Shown in pieces: positions 36,196-43,729 of a stretch of 64,000 bases of DNA. Origin of the DNA: Rhizobium sp. Root708 (lineage in GTDB: Bacteria; Pseudomonadota; Alphaproteobacteria; Rhizobiales; Rhizobiaceae). Both the position numbers and the translations under genes were made by a program. The notes beneath the pieces are model-generated. The model saw nothing but the letters and a program-made list of their open reading frames with translations, ran no database searches and was not told the origin of the DNA. Position 1 is the first letter of the stretch, and each line of letters opens with the position of its first letter. The stretch covers positions 248,073 through 312,072 of the forward strand of contig NZ_LMHV01000042.1 of NCBI RefSeq assembly GCF_001429725.1, read 5' to 3'.

Positions 36196-36981
36196 TCAGC
36201 GATAACCGGCTTCGCCGGCCTGATGCAGTCGCGGGCCGCGTTCGACGATCGGCTCGAGAGCCTTTTCGACCGGCACATTCGGGGCATCGGTGATGCTCTT
36301 CAGATCGCCCTGCGGGTTATAGGCCCATTTCACGCCGTTGATGAGGACCTTCTGAACGTTGGCATCATGATAGGTCGGATAGGTTTCGTGGCCAGGGCGG
36401 AAGTAGAAAATGTTACCGGCGCCGCGACGCCAGGTAAGGCCCGAACGGAAGACTTCGCCACCCTGGAACCAGGAGATGAACACGGTTTCCAGCGGCTCCG
36501 GCACGGAGAACTGCTCGCCGTACATTTCCTCGTTTTCGAGAACGAAGTTCTCGTCGAGGCCAGCGGCGATCGGGTGACGCGGGTTGATCGTCCACAGGCG
36601 CTCGCGCTCGCCGGCTTCGCGCCACTTCAGCGCGCAGGGCGTGCCCATCAGGCGCTTGAAGATCTTCGAGAAGTGGCCGGAGTGCAGGACCAGCAGGCCC
36701 ATGCCTTCCCAGACGCGCTTGGCGACGCGCTCGACGACGACGTCGGAGACCGCACCGTGGTCCTTGTGGCCCCACCAGGTGAGGACGTCGGTTTCGGCAA
36801 GGCGGGCTTCCGTCAGGCCGTGCTCGGGCTCCTGCAGCGTGGCCGTCGTCGCCTGGATCGCCGGATCGGTGTTCAGCGCGTTGGCGATGGTGGTGTGCAT
36901 GCCTTCCGGATAGATGCCCCGAACGATGGCATTGGTGGTTTCGTGGATGTTTTCACCCCAGACAATGGTGCGAATAGCCAA
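36196..36981 (-). CDS. thuA: ThuA trehalose-utilization protein
   Basis: 261 residues that define the ThuA family, with a class-I glutamine-amidotransferase-like fold: MAIRTIVWGENIHETTNAIV, DVLTWWGHKDHGAV, LLVLHSGHFSKIFKRLMGTP and NIFYFRPGHETYPTYHDANV. The usual nucleophile cysteine is replaced by a serine in LHSGH, as in other ThuA proteins. It is needed for intracellular trehalose/sucrose breakdown. It follows thuK by 73 bases and precedes thuB by 10. Confidence 0.93.
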   Translation of the reverse strand: MAIRTIVWGENIHETTNAIVRGIYPEGMHTTIANALNTDPAIQATTATLQEPEHGLTEARLAETDVLTWWGHKDHGAVSDVVVERVAKRVWEGMGLLVLHSGHFSKIFKRLMGTPCALKWREAGERERLWTINPRHPIAAGLDENFVLENEEMYGEQFSVPEPLETVFISWFQGGEVFRSGLTWRRGAGNIFYFRPGHETYPTYHDANVQKVLINGVKWAYNPQGDLKSITDAPNVPVEKALEPIVERGPRLHQAGEAGYR

Positions 36982-37054
36982 GTGATTGCTCCTTCATGCG
37001 AATGGTGGACCGGAACCGATGGGAAGCGGCGTGATCCTGTGGTTTTGGGTGGCG

Positions 37055-38083
37055 TCAGGCCGCGCCCTTGAGGGGAAACCTCTCGAGCGCGCGTCCGGAT
37101 TGGTCGAAACGGTGAATTGAGCCCTGAACCGGGGCGACGCCCAGTTTCTGGCCGGGTTGATGGCTCGATACGCCGGTTTCGCGAACGACGAGCGGCTCCG
37201 AGGAGCCGATGTCGAGGTAGACGAAGCTGTCCGAGCCGAGGATTTCGGAATGAATGACGGTGCCCGCCCAGGCGGGTGACTGCTGGACGATCTCCATGTG
37301 CTCGGCACGAACGCCGATCGTGTGGGCGTTATAGGGCACAGAGAACTCATCGGTCAGGAAGTTCATTTTCGGGGAACCGATGAAGCCGGCGACGAAAACG
37401 GAATTCGGCGTCTCGTAGAGTTCGAGCGGGGTGCCGACCTGTTCGACGACGCCATCCCGCAACACGCAGATGCGGTCGGCGAGCGTCATCGCCTCGACCT
37501 GGTCGTGGGTGACGTAGATCATCGTCGTGCCGTGCATGCTGCGGTGAAGCTTGGCGATCTCTAGACGCGTTGCGACGCGCAGCGCCGCATCGAGGTTCGA
37601 CAGCGGCTCGTCGAACAGGAAAACCTTGGGGTCGCGGACGATGGCGCGACCGATCGCTACACGCTGGCGCTGGCCGCCCGATAGCTGACGGGGCAGGCGT
37701 TCGAGGTAGGGCGACAGCTGCAGCATGCCGGCGGCCTGCTCGACGCGGGCCTTGCACTCTTCTTTCGTGCGCCCTGACAGTTTCATTCCGAAGGCCATGT
37801 TCTCGAATACGGTCATATGCGGATAGAGCGCATAGGATTGGAACACCATGGCGATGCCGCGCTTCGACGGCGCATAGCGGTTGACCGCCTCGCCATCGAA
37901 GGAAAGCGTGCCCGCGGTGATGTCCTCCAGTCCGGAGATCAGCCGCAACAGGGTGGACTTGCCGCAGCCGGACGGGCCGACGAAGACCATGAATTCGCCC
38001 TTGCGGATATCGAGCGAGACGCCCTTGATGACTTCAAGCGCACCGAAGCTCTTTCTTATATTGTCGAGTCGAATCTGTGCCAT
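37055..38083 (-). CDS. thuK: sugar ABC-transporter ATPase ThuK
   Basis: 342 residues, MalK/UgpC type: Walker A GPSGCGKST (about 37-45), signature LSGGQRQRVAIGRAIVRDPK, Walker B VFLFDEPLSNLD, then a C-terminal TOBE/OB regulatory domain (about 235-342). It energises uptake by ThuE-ThuF-ThuG of trehalose, maltose or sucrose. It is the fourth gene of the thu operon, 12 bases after thuG. Confidence 0.94.
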   Translation of the reverse strand: MAQIRLDNIRKSFGALEVIKGVSLDIRKGEFMVFVGPSGCGKSTLLRLISGLEDITAGTLSFDGEAVNRYAPSKRGIAMVFQSYALYPHMTVFENMAFGMKLSGRTKEECKARVEQAAGMLQLSPYLERLPRQLSGGQRQRVAIGRAIVRDPKVFLFDEPLSNLDAALRVATRLEIAKLHRSMHGTTMIYVTHDQVEAMTLADRICVLRDGVVEQVGTPLELYETPNSVFVAGFIGSPKMNFLTDEFSVPYNAHTIGVRAEHMEIVQQSPAWAGTVIHSEILGSDSFVYLDIGSSEPLVVRETGVSSHQPGQKLGVAPVQGSIHRFDQSGRALERFPLKGAA

Positions 38084-38095
38084 ATCGTGCTTTCT

Positions 38096-38926
38096 TCAAC
38101 CTTTGACGCCGCCGGCGGTCAGGCCGGAAATGATGCGCCGCTGGAATATCAGGACCAGGACAACGACAGGGACCGTAACGATGACGGATGCTGCCATGAT
38201 GTTGCCCCACGGGATTTCGAACTGGCTGCCGCCCGAAAGCAGGGCGATGGCAACCGGCACCGTTCGCTGAGCGTCCGATGAGGTAAATGTTAGGGCGAAG
38301 AGGAATTCATTCCAGGCCGTAATGAAGGCAAGCAGGCCTGTCGTGACCAGAGCCGGCCACATCAGCGGCATGAAAACCTGGGTGATGATGACCCACGGCG
38401 AGGCGCCGTCGACGATCGCCGCTTCCTCGATTTCGATGGGCAGATCGCGCATGAAGGTGGTCAGAACCCAGACCGTGAAGGGCAGGGTAAAGATCATGTA
38501 GGAGAAGATCAGTGCAAAGGGCGTGTTGAAGATGCCGATCCAGCGGATCAGCTCGAACAGGCCGGCGAGCACGGCGATCTGCGGGAACATCGAGACCGAC
38601 AGGATCGTCAGCATCAACAGCGCGCGGCCGCGGAAATTGACGCGGGCAAGCGCATAGGATGCTGTCACCGCGAGCAACAACGATGCCGCGACCACGAGGC
38701 ATGCGACGAGCAGGGAGTTGCCGAGGCTGCGGATGAAGCTGCCTGTCGTCAGGACGTTGGTGTAGTTGGTCAGCGAGATCGAGGTCGGCCAGTAGTTGAC
38801 CTCGAAGAGGGCGGTGCCGGCTTTGAAGCTCGTCAGGATCGCATAGTAGAACGGGAAGACCGCGATGATGACGATGATCGTGACGAGCAGGTAGAAGAGC
38901 GTGTTCTTGGTCAGGGTCAGCAGCAT
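38096..38926 (-). CDS. thuG: sugar ABC-transporter permease ThuG
   Basis: 276-residue MalG-type permease with six transmembrane helices and the EAA loop around EIEEAAIVDGASPWVIITQV. I chose ATG 38926 (MLLTLTKNTLF), overlapping the thuF stop by one base; the longer frame to 38965 overlies thuF. It forms the channel with ThuF. Confidence 0.93.
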   Translation of the reverse strand: MLLTLTKNTLFYLLVTIIVIIAVFPFYYAILTSFKAGTALFEVNYWPTSISLTNYTNVLTTGSFIRSLGNSLLVACLVVAASLLLAVTASYALARVNFRGRALLMLTILSVSMFPQIAVLAGLFELIRWIGIFNTPFALIFSYMIFTLPFTVWVLTTFMRDLPIEIEEAAIVDGASPWVIITQVFMPLMWPALVTTGLLAFITAWNEFLFALTFTSSDAQRTVPVAIALLSGGSQFEIPWGNIMAASVIVTVPVVVLVLIFQRRIISGLTAGGVKG

Positions 38927-39912
38927 CAGCGGTCGCTCCCACCGAGTTTGACGCGACCGAGCCACATGTAGAGCACGGTGATCGTCGCGATGATCAGGAA
39001 GAGCACCGTCGAGGCTGTGGCCCCATAGGCGAACTTGTCGAAGTCGAAGAGGTTTTCACGCGCCATGACCGACATGGTCTTGGTCTGCGCATTGTTCGGC
39101 GTCAGCACGTAGATCAGGTCGAAGATACGCAGGGCGTCGAGCATTCGGAAAATCACGGCAACCATGATCGCGGGACGCACCAGCGGCAGGGTCAGGCGCC
39201 AGAACACCTTGATCGGGTTGATGCCGTCGATCTTCGCGGCTTCGTAGATATCGGCCGGGACCATCTGCAGGCCGGCGAGGATGAGCAGCGCCATGAAAGG
39301 CGTCGTCTTCCAGACGTCGACGATCAGTACCGCGATCATCGCCGTGTCGGGATTTGCGGTCCAGGCGATCTTCTGCGTGATCAGGCCCATGCCGAGCAGG
39401 ATGTCGTTCAGGATGCCGAACTGGTCGTTGAGCATCCAGGCCCACATCTTGGCGGAGACGATTGTCGGGATCGCCCAGGGAATGAGGATGGCGGCGCGAA
39501 CGATGCCGCGGCCGGGGAAATTAGCGTTCAGCACCAGGGCGACGATAAGGCCGAGAATGGTTTCGATGGTCACCGATAGGAACGCGAACTTCATCGTGTT
39601 CCAGACGGCGCGCCACCAGTTCGGATCCGCAAGCAGGCCGCTATAGACGGTGCGCCCGCTCTTCAGCGTCATCCATGAGAGATAGTTTTTGAAGCCGACG
39701 AACTGGGCGTCGCCGAGGCTCGTGAGCGATGCGTTCGTGAAGCTGAAATAGATCGTTCTGAAAAGAGGCCATCCGGCAACGACGGCCAGAATGAACAGGG
39801 TGGGGGCCAGGAACAGCCAGGCGGAACGGATGCGCTCGGAGCGCAGGTCCGACGAGGTATTGGTGGCGCGCGCTCGCGATCCGACGCTTGAGGAAACTGC
39901 GGCTTCAGTCAT
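38926..39912 (-). CDS. thuF: sugar ABC-transporter permease ThuF
   Basis: 328-residue MalF-type permease with a cytoplasmic N-terminus (about 1-30), six transmembrane helices and the EAA loop ADIYEAAKIDGINPIKVFWR. It partners ThuG. An 85-base gap with a strong hairpin separates it from thuE, which fits lower expression of the permeases than of the binding protein. Confidence 0.93.
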   Translation of the reverse strand: MTEAAVSSSVGSRARATNTSSDLRSERIRSAWLFLAPTLFILAVVAGWPLFRTIYFSFTNASLTSLGDAQFVGFKNYLSWMTLKSGRTVYSGLLADPNWWRAVWNTMKFAFLSVTIETILGLIVALVLNANFPGRGIVRAAILIPWAIPTIVSAKMWAWMLNDQFGILNDILLGMGLITQKIAWTANPDTAMIAVLIVDVWKTTPFMALLILAGLQMVPADIYEAAKIDGINPIKVFWRLTLPLVRPAIMVAVIFRMLDALRIFDLIYVLTPNNAQTKTMSVMARENLFDFDKFAYGATASTVLFLIIATITVLYMWLGRVKLGGSDR

Positions 39913-39958
39913 GAGGTACCCGCTTCTTGAGGCGATTGACGGTGGCGTCTTCAGGGAA

Positions 39959-39985
39959 AGGCAGCGGCGGGAGGCCCGCCGCTGC
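39959..39985 (-). promoter_or_regulatory. thuE-thuF intercistronic hairpin
   Basis: GGCAGCGGCGGG and CCCGCCGCTGCC form a perfect 12-bp stem with a 3-base loop, 12 bases after the thuE stop. There is no T-run, so it more likely protects the thuE 3' end than terminates. Confidence 0.7.
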
Positions 39986-39997
39986 CGATGCCGTCGA

Positions 39998-41263
39998 TTA
40001 CCAGTTATCGCCCTTCAGCGATGTCAGGTCGGCCTCGAGAAGCTCGAGGTTTTCTGCGGAGGTGCCGTTGCCCGAAAGCGAGTTGTGAACGGCGGTCCAG
40101 AACTTCGAGGAAACCTCGTTATACTTGACCTTGGCGGATGCCGACGGACGCGGAACGGCGTTCTGGAAGATCGGCTTCCAGTTCGGCATGAAGGGTGCCG
40201 CGGCAGCGATGTCCTTGTCGTCGTAGAGCGCAGACAGCGTCGGCAGGTTGGAGAGCTCGATGGCGCGCTGCTTCTGGCGTTCCTTCGAGGTCAGGAACTT
40301 GACGAGTTCGATCGCGACTTCAGGGTTCTGCGAATACTTCGATACGGCAAGGTTCCAGCCGCCGAGTGTCGAGGACGGCGTATCGCCTTCCTTGGCAACC
40401 GGAAGCGTCGTGACGTCGAACTTGCCCTTGACGGCGCTGTCGCCGCCATTGCCGAGAGCATAGGCGTAGGGCCAGTTGCGCATGAAGACGGCATTGCCGG
40501 TCTGCCAGACGCCACGGGATTCTTCTTCCTGGTAGGCCAGCACGCCGCCGGGCGAAATCGTTCCGACCCAACCCTTGGCGCGGTCGATCGCCGCCGCTGC
40601 CTTCTCGTTGTTGATCGAGATCGTGCCGTCGGCTTCGATGATCTGGCCGCCACCGGATGATTTGACCCATTCGAGTGCGTTGCAGGTCAGGCCTTCATAG
40701 GCATTGCCCTGGAAGACATAGCCCCAGAGATCCTTCTGGCCGGCTGCGCGTTCCTTGTCCTGGATTTCCTTGGCGGTTGCCGCCATTTCGTCCCAGGTCT
40801 TCGGCGGCTGCTTGCCGTACTTTTCGAGCAGGTCCTTGCGATAGAAGAGCGCTGGCGCGTCCGTATAGAGCGGCATGGCGACCAAGCGACCGTTGACGGT
40901 CTGCGAGGCGATGATCGACGGGAAGAAATCGCCGACGACATCCTTTGCGGCATCCTTGAGGTCGACGAACTGGTCGGCGAGCTGTGGCGCCCAAATGACG
41001 TCGGTCTGGTAGACGTCGACGTCCTTATTGCCGGCGGCGAGCCACAGGCGGTACTGCGAGAACTGCTCCGTCGACGATGACGGCATGGTCACGATGCTGA
41101 CCTTGTTGCCGGTTGCCTTCTCGAACTCGTCGAGCTGCTTGCGGAACAGGTCAAGGTTCTTGCCGGTCGAGCTTGCGGAAATGCTGATGTTGGCGGCAAA
41201 CGAGGGCTGTGCGACGCCGATCAATGCGGCTACGACGGCGACCGCTGTAAAACGAAACTTCAT
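39998..41263 (-). CDS. thuE: trehalose/maltose/sucrose-binding protein ThuE
   Basis: 421-residue periplasmic solute-binding protein. The signal peptide is MKFRFTAVAVVAALIGVAQP with cleavage after SFA. Family-1 binding-protein folds are seen (ISISASSTGKNLDLFRKQL, AAGNKDVDVYQTDVIWAPQL, FYRKDLLEKYGKQPPKTWDE). It is the first gene of thuEFGKAB and the closest to the divergent thuR. A copy of the GAAANCGGTTTGGCTG repeat lies about 40 bases before its start. Confidence 0.94.
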   Translation of the reverse strand: MKFRFTAVAVVAALIGVAQPSFAANISISASSTGKNLDLFRKQLDEFEKATGNKVSIVTMPSSSTEQFSQYRLWLAAGNKDVDVYQTDVIWAPQLADQFVDLKDAAKDVVGDFFPSIIASQTVNGRLVAMPLYTDAPALFYRKDLLEKYGKQPPKTWDEMAATAKEIQDKERAAGQKDLWGYVFQGNAYEGLTCNALEWVKSSGGGQIIEADGTISINNEKAAAAIDRAKGWVGTISPGGVLAYQEEESRGVWQTGNAVFMRNWPYAYALGNGGDSAVKGKFDVTTLPVAKEGDTPSSTLGGWNLAVSKYSQNPEVAIELVKFLTSKERQKQRAIELSNLPTLSALYDDKDIAAAAPFMPNWKPIFQNAVPRPSASAKVKYNEVSSKFWTAVHNSLSGNGTSAENLELLEADLTSLKGDNW

Positions 41264-41300
41264 AATCTTCCTCCCAAAAGAACCAAACGCCGGAAAAATT

Positions 41301-41316
41301 GAAATCGGTTTGGCTG
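41301..41316. promoter_or_regulatory. candidate ThuR site 1 (near thuE)
   Basis: GAAATCGGTTTGGCTG, one mismatch from the second copy at 41477, in the leader or promoter of thuE. Confidence 0.55.
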
Positions 41317-41476
41317 GAAAAAACTGTCAGAAGGTCGATATCAAGTCAAGCGGGTAAGCGAACGAGGTGTGTCGCACGCCAAGATATTTGAATTGTATGT
41401 TTTATATCAACGTGATGGTTGATTTTTAGACTGTGGGCAAACGGTCTTGCGCCAGATGCAGACAATATTTAGATTT

Positions 41477-41492
41477 GAAAACGGTTTGGCTG
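41477..41492. promoter_or_regulatory. candidate ThuR site 2 (near thuR)
   Basis: GAAAACGGTTTGGCTG; extended, AAAAC-N9-GTTTT is an inverted repeat. It lies 82 bases before thuR, in the same orientation as site 1. Confidence 0.55.
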
Positions 41493-41573
41493 TTTTGCGC
41501 TTTGGCGCGGTTGGGCCATAAGTGACGTTGAAACAGATGCTCCGAAATCGATCAGAAGAGACCTGCCAGCTAC

Positions 41574-42596
41574 ATGAAACTTAAAGACTTCGCCAAACAT
41601 GTGGGCTTGTCGCCGACCACCGTCAGCCGGGCGCTGAGCGGGTATCCGGAGGTCAGCGAGGTCACGCGTGCGCGGGTCACGGAGGAGGCGGCGAGGCTCG
41701 GATATCGGCCGAATGTCAATGCGGTGCGGCTGAAGACCGGACGGGCAGGCGCGATCGGCGTCGTCATGGGGCGCGCGGGCGAGTTTCACTTCGCGGAGTT
41801 CATGGCCGGCATGGCCGAGCGGCTCGTTGCCGAGGAGACTGATATTCTCGTCATTCCGATGTCCGACCCGGACCAGGACGACGAGATGGAGCTCTACCGT
41901 CGTCTGGTAGAGAGCCGGCGTGTCGACGCGATCATCGTGCATTCGCCGAAGCCCAGCGATCCGCGCATTTCGCTTCTGCACGAGCTCGGAATGCCGTTTC
42001 TCGTCCACGGACGCTCGGATATCGATGTGCCGCATGCGTGGCTCGACATCGACAATGAAGGCGCCATCCGCAGGGCGACGTCGCATCTGATCGATCTCGG
42101 CCATCGGCGGATCGCGATGATCAACGGCAGGCCCGGAGCGACCTATGCGATCCACCGTGACAATGGTTTTCGCGGCGCGTTGCAAAGCGGCGGCATCGAG
42201 CCCGATCCACAACTGCAGGCGAGCGGAAATTTCACCGACGAACTCGGCTTTCGATTCGCGCGCTCATTTCTCGAGCAACCCAATCCTCCGACCGCAATTG
42301 TCGCCGGATCCATGATGACGGCGCTTGGGGTTTATCGGGCTGCGCGCTCCCTTGGGCTGCAGGTCGGGCGCGACGTTTCGGTTATCGCGCATGACGACGT
42401 GTTCCCTTATCTGACGGCGGATAACATGGCTCCCTCGCTATCGGCGACACGGTCCTCGATGCGCGCGGCGGGCACACGCTGCGCCGATCTGGTGATCCAG
42501 CTGCTCGCGGGACGTTCGCTGACGGAAATTCACGAACTCTGGCCAGTCGAACTAATCCTGCGCGAATCCACGGGTGCGGCGCCATCGCCCCGATAA
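41574..42596 (+). CDS. thuR: LacI-family regulator ThuR
   Basis: 340 residues. LacI helix-turn-helix at the extreme N-terminus: MKLKDFAKHVGLSPTTVSRA, LSGYPEVSEVTRARV, with a hinge helix ending YRPNVNAVRLKTG; a periplasmic-binding-protein-like sugar domain follows. Divergence from thuEFGKAB identifies it as the operon regulator. The probable operators are the two direct repeats at 41301 and 41477. Confidence 0.92.
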   Translation: MKLKDFAKHVGLSPTTVSRALSGYPEVSEVTRARVTEEAARLGYRPNVNAVRLKTGRAGAIGVVMGRAGEFHFAEFMAGMAERLVAEETDILVIPMSDPDQDDEMELYRRLVESRRVDAIIVHSPKPSDPRISLLHELGMPFLVHGRSDIDVPHAWLDIDNEGAIRRATSHLIDLGHRRIAMINGRPGATYAIHRDNGFRGALQSGGIEPDPQLQASGNFTDELGFRFARSFLEQPNPPTAIVAGSMMTALGVYRAARSLGLQVGRDVSVIAHDDVFPYLTADNMAPSLSATRSSMRAAGTRCADLVIQLLAGRSLTEIHELWPVELILRESTGAAPSPR

Positions 42597-42680
42597 AGGG
42601 CGATCGGGAAAATTTCGCGCCATACGGGGCGATTGCGGAAAGATGATTTCCATTCCTGACGTATTTGAGCGCGTGGTTGA

Positions 42681-42709
42681 TTGAGATCACTGGCTTCGAT
42701 CGTCATATT
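42681..42709 (+). promoter_or_regulatory. sigma-70 promoter of the sRNA
   Basis: TTGAGA (42681-42686), 17-bp spacer, CATATT (42704-42709), predicting a start at about 42716. Confidence 0.65.
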
Positions 42710-42715
42710 TGATGA

Positions 42716-42821
42716 CAGCTGTCTCGTGCATGTCGATCATTCCTCCCGATCGATGAGGCAGCTGTTCCCTCTGGAGGTTTTGACCTCACTCCTAGCCACC
42801 GCTTGACGGTGGCTTTTTTTT
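42716..42821 (+). ncRNA. small RNA with anti-Shine-Dalgarno loops (rhizobial alpha-r14/r15 type)
   Basis: About 106 nt after a good promoter. Hairpin 1 is closed by ACAGCTG/CAGCTGT and continues in CGATC/GATCG, with the exposed loop ATTCCTCCC, able to pair with ribosome-binding sites. Hairpin 2 is GAGGT-TTTG-ACCTC followed by single-stranded ACTCCT. Hairpin 3 is the terminator (GCCACC/GGTGGC) with eight or more T. Length, three-hairpin order and CCTCCC loop match the alphaproteobacterial sRNA families alpha-r14 (NfeR1-like) or alpha-r15 (AbcR-like). I infer the family from the architecture, not from alignment. Confidence 0.75.
42795..42821 (+). terminator. sRNA terminator
   Basis: GCCACC (42795-42800) pairs with GGTGGC (42808-42813), followed by an 8-9 base T-run. 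Confidence 0.9.
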
Positions 42822-42846
42822 GCGCGCATGCCGGGCTAAGCCTGCC

Positions 42847-42871
42847 GGAACTTTGTCGAAAGGCAGTCGTT
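42847..42871 (+). promoter_or_regulatory. EcfG/RpoE2 general-stress promoter
   Basis: GGAAC (42847-42851), 16 bases, CGTT (42868-42871): an exact match to the alphaproteobacterial general-stress consensus, 32 bases before the ATG of the next gene. Confidence 0.75.
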
Positions 42872-42902
42872 GTCGAAACGGATGCTGAAGAGGAGAGTTC
42901 AG

Positions 42903-43259
42903 ATGCAGGTCGTCGGTACACAGGTTATTCCGGAACAAGGCGGAAAGCGTGGTTTCACGGTCGAGTTCGTGGGAGCGGGCGGCGAAGTGGTGTCCGTCCA
43001 GCTGCGCAGAGACAGCGATGCGACCCTCAATTCGCACAACGCGCTCGACCGCGCCAAGGCGGTCATGAAGGAGTTGGCATCGTTCCAGGCGGATGGCGAT
43101 CTTTCGAAGGGTGTGGCGCAGCCGAGTGCGCGCAAGGCAGGAGATACGGAAGCGATGGAGGAGCAACTCGACGAGGGGCTCGAGGATTCCTTCCCGGCGA
43201 GCGATCCGATCTCGGTAACGGGCTCGACGATATCAGGCGGGAAAACGCGCAAGCATTGA
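42903..43259 (+). CDS. hypothetical stress-associated protein with DSFPASDP tail
   Basis: 118 residues from ATG 42903 after AGGAGAG. The N-terminal half (GFTVEFVGAGGEVVSVQLRR, then ALDRAKAVMKELASF) is a small alpha/beta unit. The C-terminus carries an acidic stretch ending DEGLEDSFPASDPISVTGS; the DSFPASDPxS motif is recurrent in small rhizobial stress proteins. Function unknown. A perfect GGAAC-N16-CGTT promoter just upstream places it in the general stress response. Confidence 0.75.
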   Translation: MQVVGTQVIPEQGGKRGFTVEFVGAGGEVVSVQLRRDSDATLNSHNALDRAKAVMKELASFQADGDLSKGVAQPSARKAGDTEAMEEQLDEGLEDSFPASDPISVTGSTISGGKTRKH

Positions 43260-43263
43260 ACGG

Positions 43264-43653
43264 TTATGCCTGTCGGTTGGTTTCCGGAAGCAGGCAGGCT
43301 TCGCCACCGCTAAACAGGCGGGAGCGCGTCAGGAAGCGCTTCTCCCGGCCGTTGTCCAGCGAGAACATTCCTCCGCGTCCGGGCACCACATCAATGATGA
43401 GTTGCGTGTGTTTCCACACCTCGAATTGGCTGGCACTGATGTAGACGGGCACGCCTGATATTTCGCCCAGCTTCACATCCAGATCGCCGACGATGAAATC
43501 GTCTGTAGGATAGCACATGGGCGAAGACCCATCGCAGCATCCGCCGGACTGGTGGAACAGGATATCCGGATAATCGCGGCGAATCTCGTCGATCAGCGCG
43601 ACCGCCGCGTCTGTCGCCAGAACCCTCGGCTCCCCGTTGACCATGTCTTCCAT
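43264..43653 (-). CDS. DUF779-domain protein linked to aldehyde dehydrogenase
   Basis: 129 residues from ATG 43653 (MEDMVNGEPRVLATDAAV) after GGGAGGAGG. DUF779 marks: LFHQSGGCCDGSSPMCYP, VPVYISASQFEVWKHTQLII, DVVPGRGGMFSLD. The GGCCDGSSPMC cysteines could bind metal. In many genomes it follows an AldB-type aldehyde dehydrogenase, as here (76 bases downstream of the enzyme gene). Its role is unknown. Confidence 0.88.
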   Translation of the reverse strand: MEDMVNGEPRVLATDAAVALIDEIRRDYPDILFHQSGGCCDGSSPMCYPTDDFIVGDLDVKLGEISGVPVYISASQFEVWKHTQLIIDVVPGRGGMFSLDNGREKRFLTRSRLFSGGEACLLPETNRQA

Positions 43654-43729
43654 TGATGCCTCCTCCCAGTGACGTTGCCGCCCCTCGCGAGTGAGAGGCG
43701 GCTCCTTTTCATGTACCTTCGGGCTTTTC

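Larger units (their letters stand above)
41264..41573. other. thuE-thuR divergent promoter region
   Basis: 310 bases, no gene. It contains the two repeat copies and an inverted ATCAAC-N6-GTTGAT at 41406-41423. The promoters of both directions must lie here. Confidence 0.5.

Noticed and set aside
42677..42690. Anaerobox-like TTGATTGAGATCAC at the sRNA promoter
   Set aside because: One mismatch and centred near -32, not the -41 expected of an activator site; probably just the -35 region.
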